This document shows positions 8,732 to 17,534 of a DNA stretch of 64,000 bases, piece by piece (positions within the stretch are counted from its first letter, which is position 1; each line of letters begins with the position of its first letter). This DNA is from an uncultured Bacteriovorax sp. (GTDB lineage Bacteria; Bdellovibrionota; Bacteriovoracia; Bacteriovoracales; Bacteriovoracaceae), in contig CAMLMH010000001.1 of NCBI GenBank assembly GCA_946481315.1, forward strand, positions 620,001 to 684,000, read 5' to 3'. The notes beneath the pieces were generated by a model. That model saw nothing but the letters and a program-made list of their open reading frames with translations, was not told where the DNA came from and searched no databases. Position numbers and translations under genes: made by a program.

Positions 8732-9588
8732 ATAAACTGCTAATGGCTATCATTGCTGCTTTTTCTTTAAATACTTTTGCAGAAGAGAAACCTTCTGAAC
8801 TTCTCGATTTCAGCTCCATTAAAGAAATTATTAAAAAAGACGGACTAGAAGGCGAATTAAAGAAAAAAGAAGAAGAAAAACGGGTCCTGCTGGATAAGAA
8901 AAAATTAGCCGAAATGAAGCGCTTCAATGTTCCGACCGAAGATGTTTTCTGGAATATGTTTTCAGAGCTTTGGCTGGTGAAAAACGCACCGGTATTGAAA
9001 TGGGATTTTCATAAGCCAGACTTTGAGCTGGAAAAATCCTTTATTACATTACTGGAAAACCAGGGACATTTCGAAAAGAAAATTAAGATTCTCTTACTGG
9101 ATTCGACTGAAGTCATTCACGCCGCCTTGCCAAGCAATGATCAGGAATACATTTTTCTTCTCTCGCTACCTTTTATCCGCACGCTGGATCTTTCTAAAGT
9201 TGAAATTTCACTACTGCTTTTTGAAGATTTTCTGCGCGCTAAACGTGGTATCTTTAAAAGTTATGTCTCCTCAAAAGAGTTAGAATCTTACATGGGCACC
9301 AACTTTGCGGGTAAACCATTTAATAAAAAACTCATTGATGAACATTTGAACAAATACAATCACGTACTTTTTGAAAAGGGTTTTAGCTTTCAGGATCAGT
9401 TTGAAGTGACTAAGGAAATGGATGCTTTTTTAAAGAGTGATCTGAAAATGTGGAACACTTATCTGACCATGCTGGAAAAAATCGATCAGCTTACGAAATC
9501 TAATGCTCTTTATAAGAAATACGGACAGATTTATCCGTCACCTGAATTGCAGTTAAACTGGTTACGTCCAAAGCAGACTAGATTTTAA
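8728..9588 (+). CDS. Exported protein of unknown function
   Basis: 286 residues with a signal peptide (MNKLLMAIIAAFSLNTFAEE). The mature part starts with a Lys/Glu-rich helical stretch (EGELKKKEEEKRVLLDKKK) followed by a mixed alpha/beta region without recognised motifs. It overlaps both neighbours (ATGA upstream, TAATG downstream), so it is a true member of the lapB operon and its job is probably tied to the envelope. Confidence 0.6.
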   Translation: MNKLLMAIIAAFSLNTFAEEKPSELLDFSSIKEIIKKDGLEGELKKKEEEKRVLLDKKKLAEMKRFNVPTEDVFWNMFSELWLVKNAPVLKWDFHKPDFELEKSFITLLENQGHFEKKIKILLLDSTEVIHAALPSNDQEYIFLLSLPFIRTLDLSKVEISLLLFEDFLRAKRGIFKSYVSSKELESYMGTNFAGKPFNKKLIDEHLNKYNHVLFEKGFSFQDQFEVTKEMDAFLKSDLKMWNTYLTMLEKIDQLTKSNALYKKYGQIYPSPELQLNWLRPKQTRF

Positions 9589-10463
9589 TGAAGGCCGTCA
9601 GTTCTTTTATTTATTTAGTCCAGGTCAAGGTTCCGGATTTTCTCCGGTCCCCGTTAGGTCGACAGCTAAGTGGCTATCTTCTTTTTTATCTGGTGTTATG
9701 GTCTTTGCATTTGATCATTATTTCACTGGTGTCTTTTTTTCACCTGCTTTTAGGACACAACATTCAAACTATTGGTGACTGGATAGGTGACCGGGGCTGG
9801 ACCCTGATACTCATCTCCAAGTTGCTTGTATTGTTTGTTAGTATGCAGTTTATTAATCTCAAGACCAATAAACTTTCCGCCATTAAAAGTTATTTCAAAA
9901 ATAGTATTCAGCGGCCGCGTATCGAGATGTTTGTGGTGCTGGTTTTTCTCATTCTGGGACTCTGGGGAGTGGGGCAGATAGGTTATAACCATAAAATGAT
10001 TTTCGAAGTCAACCGGCTGGTATTGTCTGCTATCGGTACTTTCATTTTCTTTGCCGTTGATTATGCTCTGGTTACAGTGCTGGATCTTTTTTATCCGGTG
10101 CGGGAAGAACAGGTGCGCTTTCAGCGGATTTTGCTTTTTCCTTTGTTTTTTTATTTTTGTACGACAGCAACATTTATTTATGAACTGACAATCTCATTCA
10201 AGCTTTATAGTTTTTTTTTCCTGTTGATGTATGTGGGAGAGTGGAGACGACGGAACTGGACACTTCCCATATTATTTCTGCTGGCCTTTATAATTCCATG
10301 TTTTACTCTTTTCGGGATGGATCCGGTCTGGAGTAATGTTTATGCTTTTTTTGCTCCTAAACGGAGTGTTTCCACCTCGGTCTTTTTTATCTTGATTATC
10401 TTTGCGGTATTATATCTGCAGTATCATCTTCACAAGAAGCCTGAGTTCATTTATCGGGATTGA
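9588..10463 (+). CDS. Polytopic membrane protein, unknown
   Basis: 291 residues with about eight hydrophobic segments: around residues 27-55, 65-85, 104-125, 140-160, 180-215 (probably two), 225-245 and 260-280. No transport or enzyme motif recognised. It is the last gene of the lapB run; 68 bases separate it from tolQ, where a new promoter may lie. Confidence 0.6.
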   Translation: MKAVSSFIYLVQVKVPDFLRSPLGRQLSGYLLFYLVLWSLHLIIISLVSFFHLLLGHNIQTIGDWIGDRGWTLILISKLLVLFVSMQFINLKTNKLSAIKSYFKNSIQRPRIEMFVVLVFLILGLWGVGQIGYNHKMIFEVNRLVLSAIGTFIFFAVDYALVTVLDLFYPVREEQVRFQRILLFPLFFYFCTTATFIYELTISFKLYSFFFLLMYVGEWRRRNWTLPILFLLAFIIPCFTLFGMDPVWSNVYAFFAPKRSVSTSVFFILIIFAVLYLQYHLHKKPEFIYRD

Positions 10464-10531
10464 TTTTTGTTACGCAATCTATGAATAATTGTCTATCATA
10501 AAAGGGCAATAATTTCTAAGGAGTAACTCAA

Positions 10532-11227
10532 GTGGCAGAAGGTAAATTGGACATTATCAATATCATGTTGCAATCAGGGATCGTAGTTAAAATCGTTCTC
10601 GGTATGCTGATCGCAGCTTCAGTTTTTTCCTGGGCGATCATTTTGAAAAAAAGAAAACTCTTCAAAGAAGTAGAAGAAGAAAATCATCGCTTCTATGAAA
10701 TTTATAACACTACTGAAAACCTGAAGGACATCATGCTTAAATCAGAGATGCTTCCGTTTTCACCGTACAAAACACTTTTCATGCACGGATATCGCGAACT
10801 GGCGAAAATGAAAGAGGCTTACAGCGGGCAGCACCAAAGTGGAATTGCTTTTCACTTCCAGAATTTTGGAATGGGGGTGCTGGAGCGCGGTTTAAAAAGA
10901 GGCGCTAATGAAACAAATGATGAATTAGGAAAACGTTTATCTACTCTAGCTTCGATCGGTTCAGTTACTCCGTTTGTCGGTCTCTTTGGAACCGTATGGG
11001 GAATCATTGATGCATTTGCCGGACTGGCAACCGGAGGAGGATCAATTGATGCTGTTGCTCCGGGGATTGCAGAAGCACTGGTTGCAACAGCTGTCGGTCT
11101 GGCTGCAGCTATTCCGGCAGTCTGGTTTTACAACCATTTCAACAGTATCAATGACAAGATCAATGCTGATATGGAAAGTTTCGGACAGGATTTCTTAAAC
11201 GTGGTGGAACGTTCAATCGTTGAATAG
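10532..11227 (+). CDS. tolQ: TolQ, proton channel subunit of the Tol system
   Basis: 231 residues of the MotA/TolQ/ExbB family. Three membrane segments are visible: residues 15-38, about 137-160 (VTPFVGLFGTVWGII) and 172-195 (ALVATAVGLAAAIPAV). With TolR it forms the proton-driven motor in the inner membrane that energises TolA during outer-membrane constriction. The start is GTG at 10532 with AAGGAG about nine bases upstream. The next gene is tolR after eight bases. Confidence 0.93.
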   Translation: MAEGKLDIINIMLQSGIVVKIVLGMLIAASVFSWAIILKKRKLFKEVEEENHRFYEIYNTTENLKDIMLKSEMLPFSPYKTLFMHGYRELAKMKEAYSGQHQSGIAFHFQNFGMGVLERGLKRGANETNDELGKRLSTLASIGSVTPFVGLFGTVWGIIDAFAGLATGGGSIDAVAPGIAEALVATAVGLAAAIPAVWFYNHFNSINDKINADMESFGQDFLNVVERSIVE

Positions 11228-11235
11228 GTAAAAAT

Positions 11236-11652
11236 ATGGGTTTTAGTACAGGAAGAAAAAAAGGGGCGATATCTGATATCAACGTAACACCACTGGTAGA
11301 TGTCATGCTGGTGTTGCTGGTTATCTTCATGGTAACGGCACCCCTTATGTTAAATGGAATCAAACTAGACCTACCGAAAACTAAAGAGGTTAATCCTATT
11401 AACCTTAATGCTAAACAGGTCATTCTTTCTTTTTCTAAAGGAGAAGAATATTTTCTGGGCAAAGATAAAGTTCTGGCCAATGAACTTGTTCCGATGATCA
11501 AAGAGCAGATGAAAAATAACAAAACTGAAACGCTTTTTTTAAGAGCTGATTTTGCCCTTTCTTACGGTAAAGTGGCAAAACTCATGTCCTTTTTAAAACG
11601 CGGTGGAATTCACCAAATTGCACTGGTGACGGTAACCGAAGATAAGAAATAA
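11236..11652 (+). CDS. tolR: TolR, ExbD/TolR family motor subunit
   Basis: 138 residues. One membrane segment carries the essential Asp in INVTPLVDVMLVLLVIFM, followed by a periplasmic ExbD/TolR domain with a C-terminal amphipathic helix. It works with TolQ as the proton-conducting rotor/stator. The last codons and the intergenic bases are a 13-bp tandem duplication that runs into the tolA start. Confidence 0.93.
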   Translation: MGFSTGRKKGAISDINVTPLVDVMLVLLVIFMVTAPLMLNGIKLDLPKTKEVNPINLNAKQVILSFSKGEEYFLGKDKVLANELVPMIKEQMKNNKTETLFLRADFALSYGKVAKLMSFLKRGGIHQIALVTVTEDKK

Positions 11653-11666
11653 AGATAAGAAATAAA
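11641..11666 (+). repeat. Tandem 13-bp duplication at the tolR-tolA junction
   Basis: GATAAGAAATAAA is present twice directly in tandem (11641-11653, 11654-11666). The first copy holds the tolR stop codon; the second separates it from tolA and supplies the A of the tolA ATG. The spacing of the two cistrons thus depends on the duplication. Confidence 0.8.
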
Positions 11667-12520
11667 TGAAACAATACTTACCCCGTTACAGTGATAAGCC
11701 TTTCCCGTTTTATCTGCGGCGATCGACTTATATTCATGCCGCTCTGGTCTTGCTGACTCTCAGCGGATCAAAAGTTGCGTTTGAATTTGCACAAAAACAA
11801 CGAGAAGCAAATCTTGAACTGCTTCAGGCTTCAGTTCGTGTCGACATGGTCGCGATGCCAACCCACACACTCAACGAATTAAAAAACATGAGCAGTGGAG
11901 TGGAAGAAGCTAAAAAAGAAGAACCGGCAACTGCACCGGAAAAAACCGAAGAAAAACCGGCTGAGAAAGTTGAAGAAAAACCTGTTGAAGAAAAGCCTGT
12001 AGAAAAAGTAGCAGAAAAAGATCCGGTCGAAGCGCTGGAAGAAGCCAAAGAAGCCAAACGTGTAGACTTTCTTTCTAAACTAAAAAAAATTGCCGGAAAG
12101 AAGATTGAATCCGAAGGAAACGTGAAAGCGGAAAAAGGTCTCTACGGTGAAAAAAGTACGGACCTGAAAAACCTCGTTTTATCCGGAAATAAGTTGAGTA
12201 AAGGGACTCAAATGTATGGTGATGGCCCTGCAGGTAATTTAACGGCTTTTCAGTCTTATAAATTGTCAGTACTTCAGAAGGTGAAACCTCATTGGAAATT
12301 ACCATCTTATTTATTAGATAAAAAACTAAGATGTGTTGTACGAATTTGGGTGAATAGGGATGGAAGCCTCGCTCGATCGGCAATTCATATCTCGAGTGGA
12401 GACCCAGAATACGATCAGCGTGCGATGGAATCAGTTCGAGCAGCCACATTTCCTGAAGTTACTGAAGAATTAGGCAATAGGCCTCAAAATGGAGAAATCC
12501 TTTTAGGATTCCCTTTATAA
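11666..12520 (+). CDS. tolA: TolA/TonB-like energy-transducing protein
   Basis: 284 residues. One N-terminal membrane segment (STYIHAALVLLTLSGSKVAFEF), then a periplasm-spanning Glu/Lys/Pro-rich linker with EKPVEKV-type repeats (residues 80-130), and a C-terminal TonB/TolA domain (LSVLQKVKPHWKLP, then VNRDGSLARSAIHISSGD and the terminal strand). By position between tolR and tolB it is TolA, which links the inner-membrane motor to TolB/Pal. The C-terminal domain has the TonB_C look that many non-enterobacterial TolA proteins share. Confidence 0.85.
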   Translation: MKQYLPRYSDKPFPFYLRRSTYIHAALVLLTLSGSKVAFEFAQKQREANLELLQASVRVDMVAMPTHTLNELKNMSSGVEEAKKEEPATAPEKTEEKPAEKVEEKPVEEKPVEKVAEKDPVEALEEAKEAKRVDFLSKLKKIAGKKIESEGNVKAEKGLYGEKSTDLKNLVLSGNKLSKGTQMYGDGPAGNLTAFQSYKLSVLQKVKPHWKLPSYLLDKKLRCVVRIWVNRDGSLARSAIHISSGDPEYDQRAMESVRAATFPEVTEELGNRPQNGEILLGFPL

Positions 12521-12530
12521 GGATATTTAT

Positions 12531-13868
12531 ATGAAAAAGTTTTTTGTCATGATTTTAATGATCCTTAATATCTCGGCTTTTGCCCAGGACGACAGTCTGA
12601 CTATTGTAGCAGTAGGTGAAGCGACATTAGAAAAAGATAAAATGATTATTCAGGATGCCTATGTCGATGGCGGATTAACGGCTGCTCAAAAAAATGCGGC
12701 GACTGAACTCGTAAAACTTTTGCGTAATGACTTTAGCTTTTATCAGAAGAAATTTTATCTGATTGAGAGCGCTCCGAATAATTCAGCCCACCGGCCGACG
12801 ACTAATTATGATTACTGGAACAGTAAAGGGATTCGCTACCTGGGGACAGCTTCGGTTGATAAGTCAGGTGAAAATATGAAAATAAATGTGGTTTTTGAAG
12901 ATGTAAAAAATCGCAAACAAATTTTCAATCAGACTGTCTCTACAAACCTGACGGGAATCCGCAGAGTAGGTCACGAAATGGCCAACGGAGTCTATAAACA
13001 AATTGTAGGACGTGATTCGATCTTCACATCAAAAATTCTCTTTGTTTCTGACCGCAATTCACGCGGGAGAAAAACAGTGAAAGAAATTTACATGATGGAT
13101 TTCGACGGAAAAAATGTTCAACAGATTACCAATCATGGAGGCATTGCGATCTCACCTTCGCTCTCATATGACGGTCGCTACATGGTGTATTCTCTGATTG
13201 AACAAAGTGGCAAAAAACGAAATAACAATCTCTACCTTATGGATATGAAGACACGAAAAGCAGAGGTCTTATCCAGCAAAGACGGAATCAACTCCGGAGC
13301 AGTTTTTCTTTCCAATGGCAGAAGCATAGCTCTTACCCTAACTAACTCTGGTAACGCTGAAATATATGAAATGGATATTGAATCCAGAAACCTTCGAAAA
13401 ATTACCAATCACTTTTCTTCGGACGTGGACCCGTCGATTACTGTTGATGGTACACTTATGACATTTTTATCTGACCGTCCGGGCAAAGCGATGATTTACA
13501 CACTGGACCCGCGGGGAACTGAACAAAATGTTAAGCGTATTAGTTTTGTGGGGCAGTTTAATGCGACTCCTAGATTCTCACCGGATGGAAAAGAAATTGT
13601 TTTTGCTTCCTGGCTGGATAATTCTTTTGACCTCTTTAGAATTTCTTCTCAAGGGGAGGGGCTCTCCCGGCTCACTAAGGATTTTGGATCTAATGAAGAC
13701 CCGACTTACTCCAATGACGGTGAATTTATCGCCTTTACCAGTCAGCGTGTTCTCTCCCGAACGAAGGCCGACCAAAATATCTACATAATGGACCGGGATG
13801 GAGGGATTTTAGGGGCGATTACTGCTGGTTTTGGGAATTGTATAAGTCCTAGATGGGTTAACTTCTAG
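12531..13868 (+). CDS. tolB: TolB, periplasmic beta-propeller protein
   Basis: 445 residues with a signal peptide (ISAFAQ). The N-terminal alpha/beta domain (to about residue 160) is followed by a propeller with repeated PD40-type blades: SPSLSYDGRYMVYS, DPSITVDGTLMTFLSD, TPRFSPDGKEIVFAS, DPTYSNDGEFIAFTS. TolB binds Pal and TolA's partners in the periplasm. No pal gene follows here, unlike the common tolB-pal order; the next 130 bases hold a promoter for an unrelated regulator. Confidence 0.92.
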   Translation: MKKFFVMILMILNISAFAQDDSLTIVAVGEATLEKDKMIIQDAYVDGGLTAAQKNAATELVKLLRNDFSFYQKKFYLIESAPNNSAHRPTTNYDYWNSKGIRYLGTASVDKSGENMKINVVFEDVKNRKQIFNQTVSTNLTGIRRVGHEMANGVYKQIVGRDSIFTSKILFVSDRNSRGRKTVKEIYMMDFDGKNVQQITNHGGIAISPSLSYDGRYMVYSLIEQSGKKRNNNLYLMDMKTRKAEVLSSKDGINSGAVFLSNGRSIALTLTNSGNAEIYEMDIESRNLRKITNHFSSDVDPSITVDGTLMTFLSDRPGKAMIYTLDPRGTEQNVKRISFVGQFNATPRFSPDGKEIVFASWLDNSFDLFRISSQGEGLSRLTKDFGSNEDPTYSNDGEFIAFTSQRVLSRTKADQNIYIMDRDGGILGAITAGFGNCISPRWVNF

Positions 13869-13916
13869 AAATTACTTAGATACCCGACTTTTTTTTAATC
13901 ACTGAGCATTTTAGTC

Positions 13917-13945
13917 TTGTAAATTTTTCAGACGCACTGTATTAT
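13917..13945 (+). promoter_or_regulatory. Sigma-70-type promoter for the NtrC-like gene
   Basis: TTGTAA (13917-13922) and TATTAT (13940-13945) with a 17-base spacer, leaving a leader of about 48 bases before the ATG at 14000. The leader contains CAGGAG upstream of the start. Confidence 0.5.
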
Positions 13946-13999
13946 TTACCAAGTAACGCAACGCGCTTATTAGCGACTAAATTGTCCAGGAGTTAAACA

Positions 14000-15541
14000 A
14001 TGACAGCTTCAATGACTAACCAGAAAGCGGCCCTTGAAAACCTATCTTCAATCCTTTTTCTAAGTCTGGATGAATCTCATTTCTTTACTTCACTAAACAA
14101 ATTCTTCATGAACCATATGAGCGCTCACGACGTAAAGGTCTATAAAATGCTCGATAACGGTGCTGCTCAACTGATGTCTCATAACGGAGAAGTCGTAGTG
14201 AACGGCAAAATCCTGGACAAAGGAATGGGGGCTGCTGGTTATATCGCCCGTACAAAACGCGGATACTTTTCAAATACAGTTGAACGCGATCCTGTCTTTA
14301 CTCTTGAAGCAAAAGAAGGTGTTAAAGCTGAGCTTTGTCTTCCAATCGCCAGCGAAGGAGTGATCTTAGGGTCAATTCATATTCAGATGAAAGATGCATC
14401 TCGTGAATTCTCAAAAGATGACATGACTTCAGGCATGGCCATTTTAAATGAAATCAAACTTCCAATTCAAAATATGAAAATGTACCTCGCTGCTAAACAC
14501 ATGAATGAGGCTCTCCTTAGAACAATTGAACTTAAAGAAAAAGAACTTCAGGAATCTCGTTCAGGACTAAAAATCCAGGACACATACAGAATCATGGAAA
14601 AAGAAATCATTGGTCGTTCTCAGGCGATGAAAGATCTTCTTGCTCTTGTTGACCGTGTTTGTGACAAAGACATCTCTGCTTTCATCATGGGTGAAGCTGC
14701 CACTGGTAAAGAGATGATCGCTCGTCGCATCCACTGCAGAAGTCACCGTCGTGACCGTGCTTTCGTCACAGTAGACTGTTCTACAATGAATGAAGCTCAG
14801 CTGGATCTGGAACTTTTCGGTAACGACAATCACATGGGTCTTCTAGAGATATCAAATTACGGATCTCTTTTCATCAACTCAATTGAGAAAATGGGATCAA
14901 ATGTTCAGAACAAACTTATGCAATTTATCACCAGTAAAATGGGGATTAAAGCAGGAAGCCAGGGATTCTTTAAGTCAGACGTAAGAATGATTTCTGCTTC
15001 AACAAAAGATTTAATGGATCTTGTACGTAACGGATCTTTCAGAGAAGATTTATACTTCGCTCTTTCAACAGTAGTTTTAAAAGCTCCTGCATTAAGAGAG
15101 AGAAAAGAAGATATCGAAGTTCTTGCCAACTTCTTTTTGAACCAAAGCAAATCACGTGACCTGCAGAAATCATTTTCACCAGGCGCGCTTAAGGCACTGA
15201 CTGAATTCCACTGGTCAGGAAACGTAAGAGAGCTTCAAAATGTAGTTGAGCGCGCAAGTGTATTAGCTGAAGGCTCAATTATCGAAAAACTGCACCTGGA
15301 TCAGAACATTCAGAACGCTGAAGCACAACAACAGGCTGCAGTAGAAGTTAAAGTTGAAGTGAAGAAAGCCGCAGATTTCCAGCATATCACTCTGGAAGAA
15401 CTGGAAAGAACACACATCATGGCAACTCTGGAAGACTTAGGTGGAAACAAGACGAAAACAGCTAAAGTTCTTGGAATCACAGTTAAGACTCTTTACAACA
15501 AGCTTCATAGCTACGGTATCGAGTTCGATAAAGAAGCTTAA
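14000..15541 (+). CDS. NtrC-family protein with GAF domain and degenerate AAA+ domain
   Basis: 513 residues in three parts: a GAF-like sensor domain (about 15-160), a sigma-54-activator AAA+ domain (202-430) and a Fis-type helix-turn-helix (about 470-508). Walker A is intact (GEAATGKE, 231-238), as are the arginine-finger region (FREDLYFAL, 348-356) and the sensor-like WSGNVREL (405-412). But after ELFG (271-274) the GAFTGA loop that contacts sigma-54 is missing, about nine residues being deleted, and the Walker B site reads SLFINS (289-294) where the family has LFLDE, so both acidic residues are gone. It is therefore unlikely to remodel sigma-54 polymerase in the normal way; it may act as a DNA-binding repressor or a GAF-controlled partner. 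A 73-residue gene follows 73 bases downstream. Confidence 0.85.
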   Translation: MTASMTNQKAALENLSSILFLSLDESHFFTSLNKFFMNHMSAHDVKVYKMLDNGAAQLMSHNGEVVVNGKILDKGMGAAGYIARTKRGYFSNTVERDPVFTLEAKEGVKAELCLPIASEGVILGSIHIQMKDASREFSKDDMTSGMAILNEIKLPIQNMKMYLAAKHMNEALLRTIELKEKELQESRSGLKIQDTYRIMEKEIIGRSQAMKDLLALVDRVCDKDISAFIMGEAATGKEMIARRIHCRSHRRDRAFVTVDCSTMNEAQLDLELFGNDNHMGLLEISNYGSLFINSIEKMGSNVQNKLMQFITSKMGIKAGSQGFFKSDVRMISASTKDLMDLVRNGSFREDLYFALSTVVLKAPALRERKEDIEVLANFFLNQSKSRDLQKSFSPGALKALTEFHWSGNVRELQNVVERASVLAEGSIIEKLHLDQNIQNAEAQQQAAVEVKVEVKKAADFQHITLEELERTHIMATLEDLGGNKTKTAKVLGITVKTLYNKLHSYGIEFDKEA

Positions 15542-15614
15542 GAACAAGCGGATAGTCTAAGATAGTTGTAAAGATGCAGCGTTAACTATAAAATTGCTAA
15601 GTTGGAGGAACACC

Positions 15615-15836
15615 ATGACAAATATTACAGAAACAGAAACAGTCGCTGAAAGCCCGAAGACTCCGAGAAATTTCAGAACTGCTATTGATATCGAAAACTT
15701 TTATCGCTTTGTGAACGAAAATGATCTAAGACGTGAAGCAAAGATCATGCTGGAGCTTATCCAGACAAAAGTGACACAAGCAGTGAAGAAGAATAAAAAA
15801 GATAAAAAAGCGGCCAGCAAAAAGAATTTACATTAA
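15615..15836 (+). CDS. Small basic cytoplasmic protein, unknown
   Basis: 73 residues, starting at the ATG preceded by TTGGAGGAACACC. The middle is a predicted helix region (IDIENFYRFVNENDLRREAKIMLELIQTKV) and the tail is Lys-rich (KKNKKDKKAASKK). No signal peptide. It lies between the NtrC-like gene and a strong terminator, so it probably shares that transcript. The basic tail could bind nucleic acid, but this is a guess. Confidence 0.6.
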   Translation: MTNITETETVAESPKTPRNFRTAIDIENFYRFVNENDLRREAKIMLELIQTKVTQAVKKNKKDKKAASKKNLH

Positions 15837-15852
15837 TTAATTTAAACTCATC

Positions 15853-15883
15853 AAGGCCTTCGATTGATTCGAAGGCCTTTTTT
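15853..15883 (+). terminator. Rho-independent terminator
   Basis: Perfect 10-bp stem AAGGCCTTCG / CGAAGGCCTT with a seven-base loop (ATTGATT), followed by a T tract. It ends the NtrC-like/small-protein transcript. Confidence 0.9.
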
Positions 15884-15917
15884 CGTTTTAGTTGCACAAC
15901 GGAAGGTACAACTCACT

Positions 15918-17363
15918 ATGAATCCAGTCGCGCAAAAAAATCACGTCATTTATGATCCTATCTACGGCTTTATTAAACTTAATCCTATAGAGTGGGAAAT
16001 AATCTCCAGTCCTTTTTATCAGCGTCTGCGCTGGATTAAACAGCTGGGATTTTCCTGTTACGTTTTTCCGGGAGCCGAGCATTCTCGTTTTCATCACTCG
16101 ATCGGTGTTATGTTTAATGCTCATAAAATTTTAGAGTCTTGTAAACGTGCTGTCAGTGAGACAGAGCTGATGGATCCCAACTGCCGCACACCCGAATGTA
16201 TTTATCACAAGAGTGTCCGTCTGGCGGCTTTGATGCACGATTTGGGAACGTTTCTTTTTTCTCATACCACGGAAGGAGCCTACATCGAATACGGTGAAAC
16301 AACCCGGGCTAAAGGTGGTAAAGGTCTTCCGGATGATCACGAAAACCTCGGTGCTTTCATTATTAAAAATACAGATTACGACGGAGGAATCACACACATC
16401 CTTAAAAAATACGGGATCGATCCGCAACGCATATCTGATCTGGTGAAAGGTGTGGATGAATCTATACTTGCTAATCAGATTCTGCATTCAGAAGTTGATT
16501 GTGACCGCATGGATTACCTCTTGCGGGACGCCCATTACACAGGCCTTAAATACGGCTCCTATGATCGCGATTATCTGCTCTATCATTTTCAGGTGAAGAA
16601 AATTGATAACCACGATATTTTAACAGTCCGACATAATGCTCTTCATTGTGTGGAAGACTTTTTGACTTCACGGTTCAGTTGGTACTCTCAGGTTATTCGT
16701 TCTCCGCGAGGCGCGAAATTCGATGCGATCGCCGAAAAAATCTGCTTTTATTTCCTGGAAAAAGGCTACATTTACCGCTACAGCGAACTGTTGGACATGA
16801 TTGAAAATGACCCGATGAAATTTTATGGATTCAACGATACCTACTTTATGGGACTCGTCCATAAACATCTGATGAATGGTGATCTGGACAAAAATCTTAA
16901 GATTAAAGATATGGCCCAGACTATTTTGCTCGCACGGGGAGGTAAGGCCATCCGCTGTGAGGAATTCAAGTCCCGGCTGCTTTCTCAGGATGATCCGCAA
17001 GCGATGGAGAAATGGACCAAGCGGGCGCAGGCCAAAGTGGCCGAGATTGAAAAAGTACTTAAGGAAAAAGGCGGTCCGGCCGACTGGATCCTTTCCGACA
17101 TTCCTCATAAAGCAATCATGTTTGTCCGCTCACCTAAAAATATCGCCCGGACAAGCTCCGCGGCCGTTCCTAATGTCCTGCTGGACCGGGATGCCGTGAA
17201 GATCGCCATGGAAAATGGGGAAGTTAAGCTGCTGGCCGAGGTGGAAAACTCGCTTATTTCCAAACTCTTCAACAGCAACAACTTCATTCCGAATGTCTTT
17301 TGCTCAACTTCCGCTTATGAACTCTTATTGAAAGAAGGAATCATTGACGGAAGTTTCCAGTAA
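15918..17363 (+). CDS. HD-domain phosphohydrolase (dGTPase/SAMHD1-like)
   Basis: About 481 residues. The metal site of the HD superfamily is readable: His in HSRFHHSIGVM, the HD pair in LAALMHDLGTFLFSH, and a later Asp in DRMDYLLRDAHYTG. This arrangement is that of the COG1078/dGTPase-like group, which includes dNTP triphosphohydrolases; the actual substrate is not shown. The start at 15918 is preferred since the frame upstream runs into the terminator hairpin, and GGAAGG lies about ten bases before the ATG. The C-terminal 150 residues are helical and charged without a recognised domain. A weak stem (GGGCA / TGCCC, 17376-17389) follows the gene. Confidence 0.82.
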   Translation: MNPVAQKNHVIYDPIYGFIKLNPIEWEIISSPFYQRLRWIKQLGFSCYVFPGAEHSRFHHSIGVMFNAHKILESCKRAVSETELMDPNCRTPECIYHKSVRLAALMHDLGTFLFSHTTEGAYIEYGETTRAKGGKGLPDDHENLGAFIIKNTDYDGGITHILKKYGIDPQRISDLVKGVDESILANQILHSEVDCDRMDYLLRDAHYTGLKYGSYDRDYLLYHFQVKKIDNHDILTVRHNALHCVEDFLTSRFSWYSQVIRSPRGAKFDAIAEKICFYFLEKGYIYRYSELLDMIENDPMKFYGFNDTYFMGLVHKHLMNGDLDKNLKIKDMAQTILLARGGKAIRCEEFKSRLLSQDDPQAMEKWTKRAQAKVAEIEKVLKEKGGPADWILSDIPHKAIMFVRSPKNIARTSSAAVPNVLLDRDAVKIAMENGEVKLLAEVENSLISKLFNSNNFIPNVFCSTSAYELLLKEGIIDGSFQ

Positions 17364-17534
17364 ACCCTTAAAAGTGGGCAGGATTGCCCGTGAAAAAATT
17401 ACCCGAGCAAAACACTCCTTTTTGCAAAACTCTACCCTTAAATGCAAATTCGGGTTAACATTTATCAGGGGTTATTCCCTCTGGAAATCAGGATGATTGA
17501 CCAGGATGACGTCTAGAAAAGGTGAGAGTCAAAT

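Noticed and set aside
17401..17456. Long-range ACCCGA / TCGGGT pairing ahead of ftsE
   Set aside because: Six base pairs over about 45 bases in an AT-rich leader is too weak to call a riboswitch or attenuator.
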